Assembly (NCBI GenBank): GCA_039029455.1
Contig: JBCCGE010000010.1
Coordinates: forward strand, 1 to 54,888
Direction: 5' to 3'
DNA: 54,888 nucleotides
DNA from: JBCCGE01 sp039029455
GTDB lineage: Bacteria > Pseudomonadota > Gammaproteobacteria > Arenicellales > Poriferihabitantaceae
This document shows, piece by piece, positions 52,808-54,888 of this stretch. A program made the position numbers and the translations under genes. Within the stretch, counting starts at the first letter, position 1. Every line of letters starts with the position of its first letter. The notes under the pieces were generated by a model. It saw only the letters and a list, made by a program, of their open reading frames with translations. It did not search any database and was not told the DNA's origin.

Positions 52808-53848
52808 ATGAAATTTCAACTTGCAGTCAACCTTGAGCGTATGAATGACGAAACCTCTATGGAGGACGTCGCCAGTCATACACTGGAAATGGTTCAAATG
52901 GCAGATGCAGCAGGGTTCCATATCGTCTGGTCAGCTGAGCATCATGCTTTGGAGATGACTATTGCGCCGAACCCGTTTCAGTTACTGACATGGTGGGCTG
53001 GATATACGAAAAATATTCGGCTCGGTACAGCGGTTGCTGTTGCGCCATACTGGCACCCGATTAATCTGGCGGGCGAGGCCGCTATGACTGATTTGATCAG
53101 TGGTGGACGACTCGAGTTTGGTATTGGTTCGGGTGCCTACCAGCGTGAATTTGATCGGATGGCTCCTGGACTCAAACAGTTCGATGCGTGGCGATATATG
53201 CACGAAATGTTGCCCGCGCTGAAAGGGTTGTGGGAAGGCGATTACGAACACAGTGGAGAATTCTGGAATTTTCCGACATCAACGTCGGTCCCAAAACCGC
53301 TTCAGGATCCACATCCGCCGATCTGGGTTGCGGCACGAGCACCTATTACATTTGAATGGGCTGTGAAAAATAATTGCAATATCATGTCCTGGCCGTTGAC
53401 CCGGCCGTTTGCGGAAGCCGAGCTCTACAAACAACGATTTGATGAGGCGATGGAAAACAATCCGGACTGCCCGCGTCCTATCTTCGCAATGATGCGTCAC
53501 ACCGCCGTCTACGAAAGTGAGGCCGACGCGTCTGTGCCTGTTGCAGCGGTTCAGAATGTTCTCGGTCAATTTGAAAATTTATTTAAAAATCTTGGGGATG
53601 TGAAAAACGGTTTTCCACGTCAGATTCCCCTCGCTGAGCTGGCGAATCGTGATGAGTATAATGCGGAGATGTTAAAGGAGAATCTGATGTTTGGTACGCC
53701 TGAGCAGGTTGTCGAAAAGCTGAGACGTTATCAGGCGCTTGGAGTTGATGAGTTTATCTACTACGCAAGTATGGGGCTGGATATGGAGTCACAGAAACGA
53801 TCTATGGAACTGTTTTGCTCACAAGTACTGCCTGAATTTCAGAACTGA
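52808..53848 (+). CDS. LLM-class flavin-dependent oxidoreductase
   Basis: Luciferase-like monooxygenase of 346 residues, an FMN/F420-type TIM barrel. Core stretches are ADAAGFHIVWSAEHHALEM, WAGYTKNIRLGTAVAVAPYWHP, GGRLEFGIGSGAYQREFDRM and FGTPEQVVEKLRRYQALGVDEF. Reaction unknown: family members oxidise alkanes, alkanesulfonates, aldehydes or amines and need a separate flavin reductase, which was not recognised nearby. It is divergent from the DUF1989 gene. Confidence 0.9.
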   Translation: MKFQLAVNLERMNDETSMEDVASHTLEMVQMADAAGFHIVWSAEHHALEMTIAPNPFQLLTWWAGYTKNIRLGTAVAVAPYWHPINLAGEAAMTDLISGGRLEFGIGSGAYQREFDRMAPGLKQFDAWRYMHEMLPALKGLWEGDYEHSGEFWNFPTSTSVPKPLQDPHPPIWVAARAPITFEWAVKNNCNIMSWPLTRPFAEAELYKQRFDEAMENNPDCPRPIFAMMRHTAVYESEADASVPVAAVQNVLGQFENLFKNLGDVKNGFPRQIPLAELANRDEYNAEMLKENLMFGTPEQVVEKLRRYQALGVDEFIYYASMGLDMESQKRSMELFCSQVLPEFQN

Positions 53849-54005
53849 TCGCAAGATCAAAAAATCAACTCACCGACGTGCGTATGATTGATCGCACTTT
53901 TGACTCTTTTAGACGCAGGGTAGGCATCATATTGATGCTCAACCGATCTCGACAAGTCATTTGTCCGGCGAGTGACGATCAGCTCAATGTAAGGCTCGTT
54001 TGTTG

Positions 54006-54888
54006 TTAGCTGTAGACAGGTGTGACCCAGTGTCGGTACTCACTGTCCTGACCGGTAAGCACGTTTAGAAAAACTTCGCCAAGTTTCGTTGCGACCGGAC
54101 CCTTCCGCCCATCGCCTACGCTGCGATGATCTATCGAGCCAATAGCCGCCATCTGTACACCAGTGCCACAGAAGAACGCTTCGTCGGCCATGTACAGCTC
54201 CGAACGATCTATTTCGCGCTGCTCTACCTGAATTCCGAGCTTGTCGGCGGCCAGTTCGAGCAGTGAACGTCTGACGATGCCTTCCAACAGATTGGCGGTA
54301 ACAGGCGGGGTAATGAGCGTGTTGTTCCGCACCATCATAAAATTCGCGGCAGTTGCTTCTGATATGTGGCCGTCCTGATTCAGCAGTATCGCTTCGTTGA
54401 AGCCTGAGAGAAGGGCATCGCTCTTGGCGAGTGCGCTATTGACATAAGTACCGTTGACTTTGCCCCGAGCGGGAATGGAGGCGTCGTCCACACGCCGCCA
54501 GCTGGCTACGCATACACTGAGTCCTTGATCTGTGGGCAGATAGTCACCCGTTGGCTGACTCATTATAGTGACCTGGTCTTTTGCGTCGTGCAGCCAGACC
54601 TCGAAATAGCCTTTTTCCTTATACATCACGGGTCGGATATAGACATTCTGTTTCCAGGCCTCTTTGCGCATCAATTCGAGCGTATGATGCTGAAGCTCTT
54701 CATTGGTATACCCGACATCTGCATGTAACAGTTTGGCGCTGTTCAAAAAACGCTCGTAGTGCTCCTTTAATCGGAAAATGTACAGCTGGTGATCTTGTTC
54801 CGACCAGTATCCGCGTATCCCGGCAAAGCAACCGGTTCCATAATGCAGAGTGTGGTTGGTGACGCTGATCCGCGCCTGTTCGATCGGA
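54006..54888 (-). CDS. ilvE: Branched-chain amino-acid aminotransferase (partial, 5' end beyond window)
   Basis: PLP transaminase of fold type IV. The frame runs to the right edge without a stop, giving 293 visible residues; its real start lies outside. At the edge it reads PIEQARISVTNHTLHYGTGC, then GYWSEQDHQLYIFRLKEHYERF, the standard BCAT N-terminal block, so the apparent start at 54746 (a TTG) is internal. The catalytic Lys is in SALAKSDALLSGFNEAILL; ISEATAANFMMV and EQREIDRSELYMADEAFFCGT follow as expected. Together with leuA it belongs to leucine/valine/isoleucine metabolism. Confidence 0.94.
   Translation of the reverse strand, partial: PIEQARISVTNHTLHYGTGCFAGIRGYWSEQDHQLYIFRLKEHYERFLNSAKLLHADVGYTNEELQHHTLELMRKEAWKQNVYIRPVMYKEKGYFEVWLHDAKDQVTIMSQPTGDYLPTDQGLSVCVASWRRVDDASIPARGKVNGTYVNSALAKSDALLSGFNEAILLNQDGHISEATAANFMMVRNNTLITPPVTANLLEGIVRRSLLELAADKLGIQVEQREIDRSELYMADEAFFCGTGVQMAAIGSIDHRSVGDGRKGPVATKLGEVFLNVLTGQDSEYRHWVTPVYS

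Noticed and set aside
1..54888. Search for CRISPR arrays, tRNA, rRNA, insertion sequences, integrases and phage genes
   Set aside because: No regularly spaced repeats, cloverleaf sequences, transposase/integrase motifs or terminal repeats were found by eye.

Overview
The window looks like chromosomal DNA of a free-living, probably marine or aquatic, gammaproteobacterium of medium GC content. The clues are a DUF3461 protein (a family largely found in gammaproteobacteria), a CrbS-like symporter/histidine kinase next to acetate genes, DeaD with a DbpA-type tail, and a gene load dominated by ABC uptake systems with Tat-exported binding proteins, amidases, a sulfatase and Fe(II)/2-oxoglutarate dioxygenases. 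The taxonomy is an inference. No rRNA, tRNA, CRISPR array, insertion sequence or phage gene was recognised. Coding density is high and both window edges cut genes.

Region by region. 1-2.6 kb: tail of an unknown plus-strand gene, an EamA-type permease and a TTC38-like TPR protein. 2.7-8.2 kb: a minus-strand catabolic operon (amidase, sulfatase, serine/threonine dehydratase, amidase) with a divergent MFS transporter. 9.8-14.1 kb: DUF3461 and a peptide/nickel-type ABC importer with binding protein and two permeases but no ATPase. 14.4-18.6 kb: a homocysteine methyltransferase fused to a second methyltransferase, a ketopantoate-reductase-like protein, a possible membrane-protein remnant and an enolase-superfamily enzyme. 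18.8-27.9 kb: three 2OG dioxygenases, DeaD helicase, a divergent serine hydroxymethyltransferase, an NHL propeller protein, a Popeye/cyclic-nucleotide-domain membrane protein and a nitroreductase.

27.9-28.05 kb holds the most unusual element: an 18-codon ORF whose very strong Shine-Dalgarno sequence (11 nt fully complementary to the 16S rRNA tail) is paired in cis with a copy of the 16S anti-SD sequence lying at the end of the same ORF. A second hairpin and an intrinsic terminator follow. I do not recognise it as a known RNA family.

28.1-40.4 kb reads as one physiological unit: acetyl-CoA synthetase, a Liv-type ABC importer (two ATPases, two permeases, Tat binding protein), a divergent ScfR/RamB-like regulator with a 17-bp palindromic operator candidate in the shared intergenic region, a receiver-only response regulator, a small membrane protein and a sodium/solute-symporter histidine kinase. 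I infer sensing, uptake and activation of acetate or related short-chain carboxylates.

40.5-54.9 kb: a PhyH-type dioxygenase, a complete second peptide/nickel-type ABC importer (permeases, fused double ATPase, Tat binding protein), arginase, 2-isopropylmalate synthase divergent from an Lrp/AsnC regulator, another EamA permease, a DUF1989 protein, a luciferase-like monooxygenase and a branched-chain aminotransferase that runs off the right edge. The whole region is geared to uptake and turnover of amino-acid, amide and carboxylate compounds.
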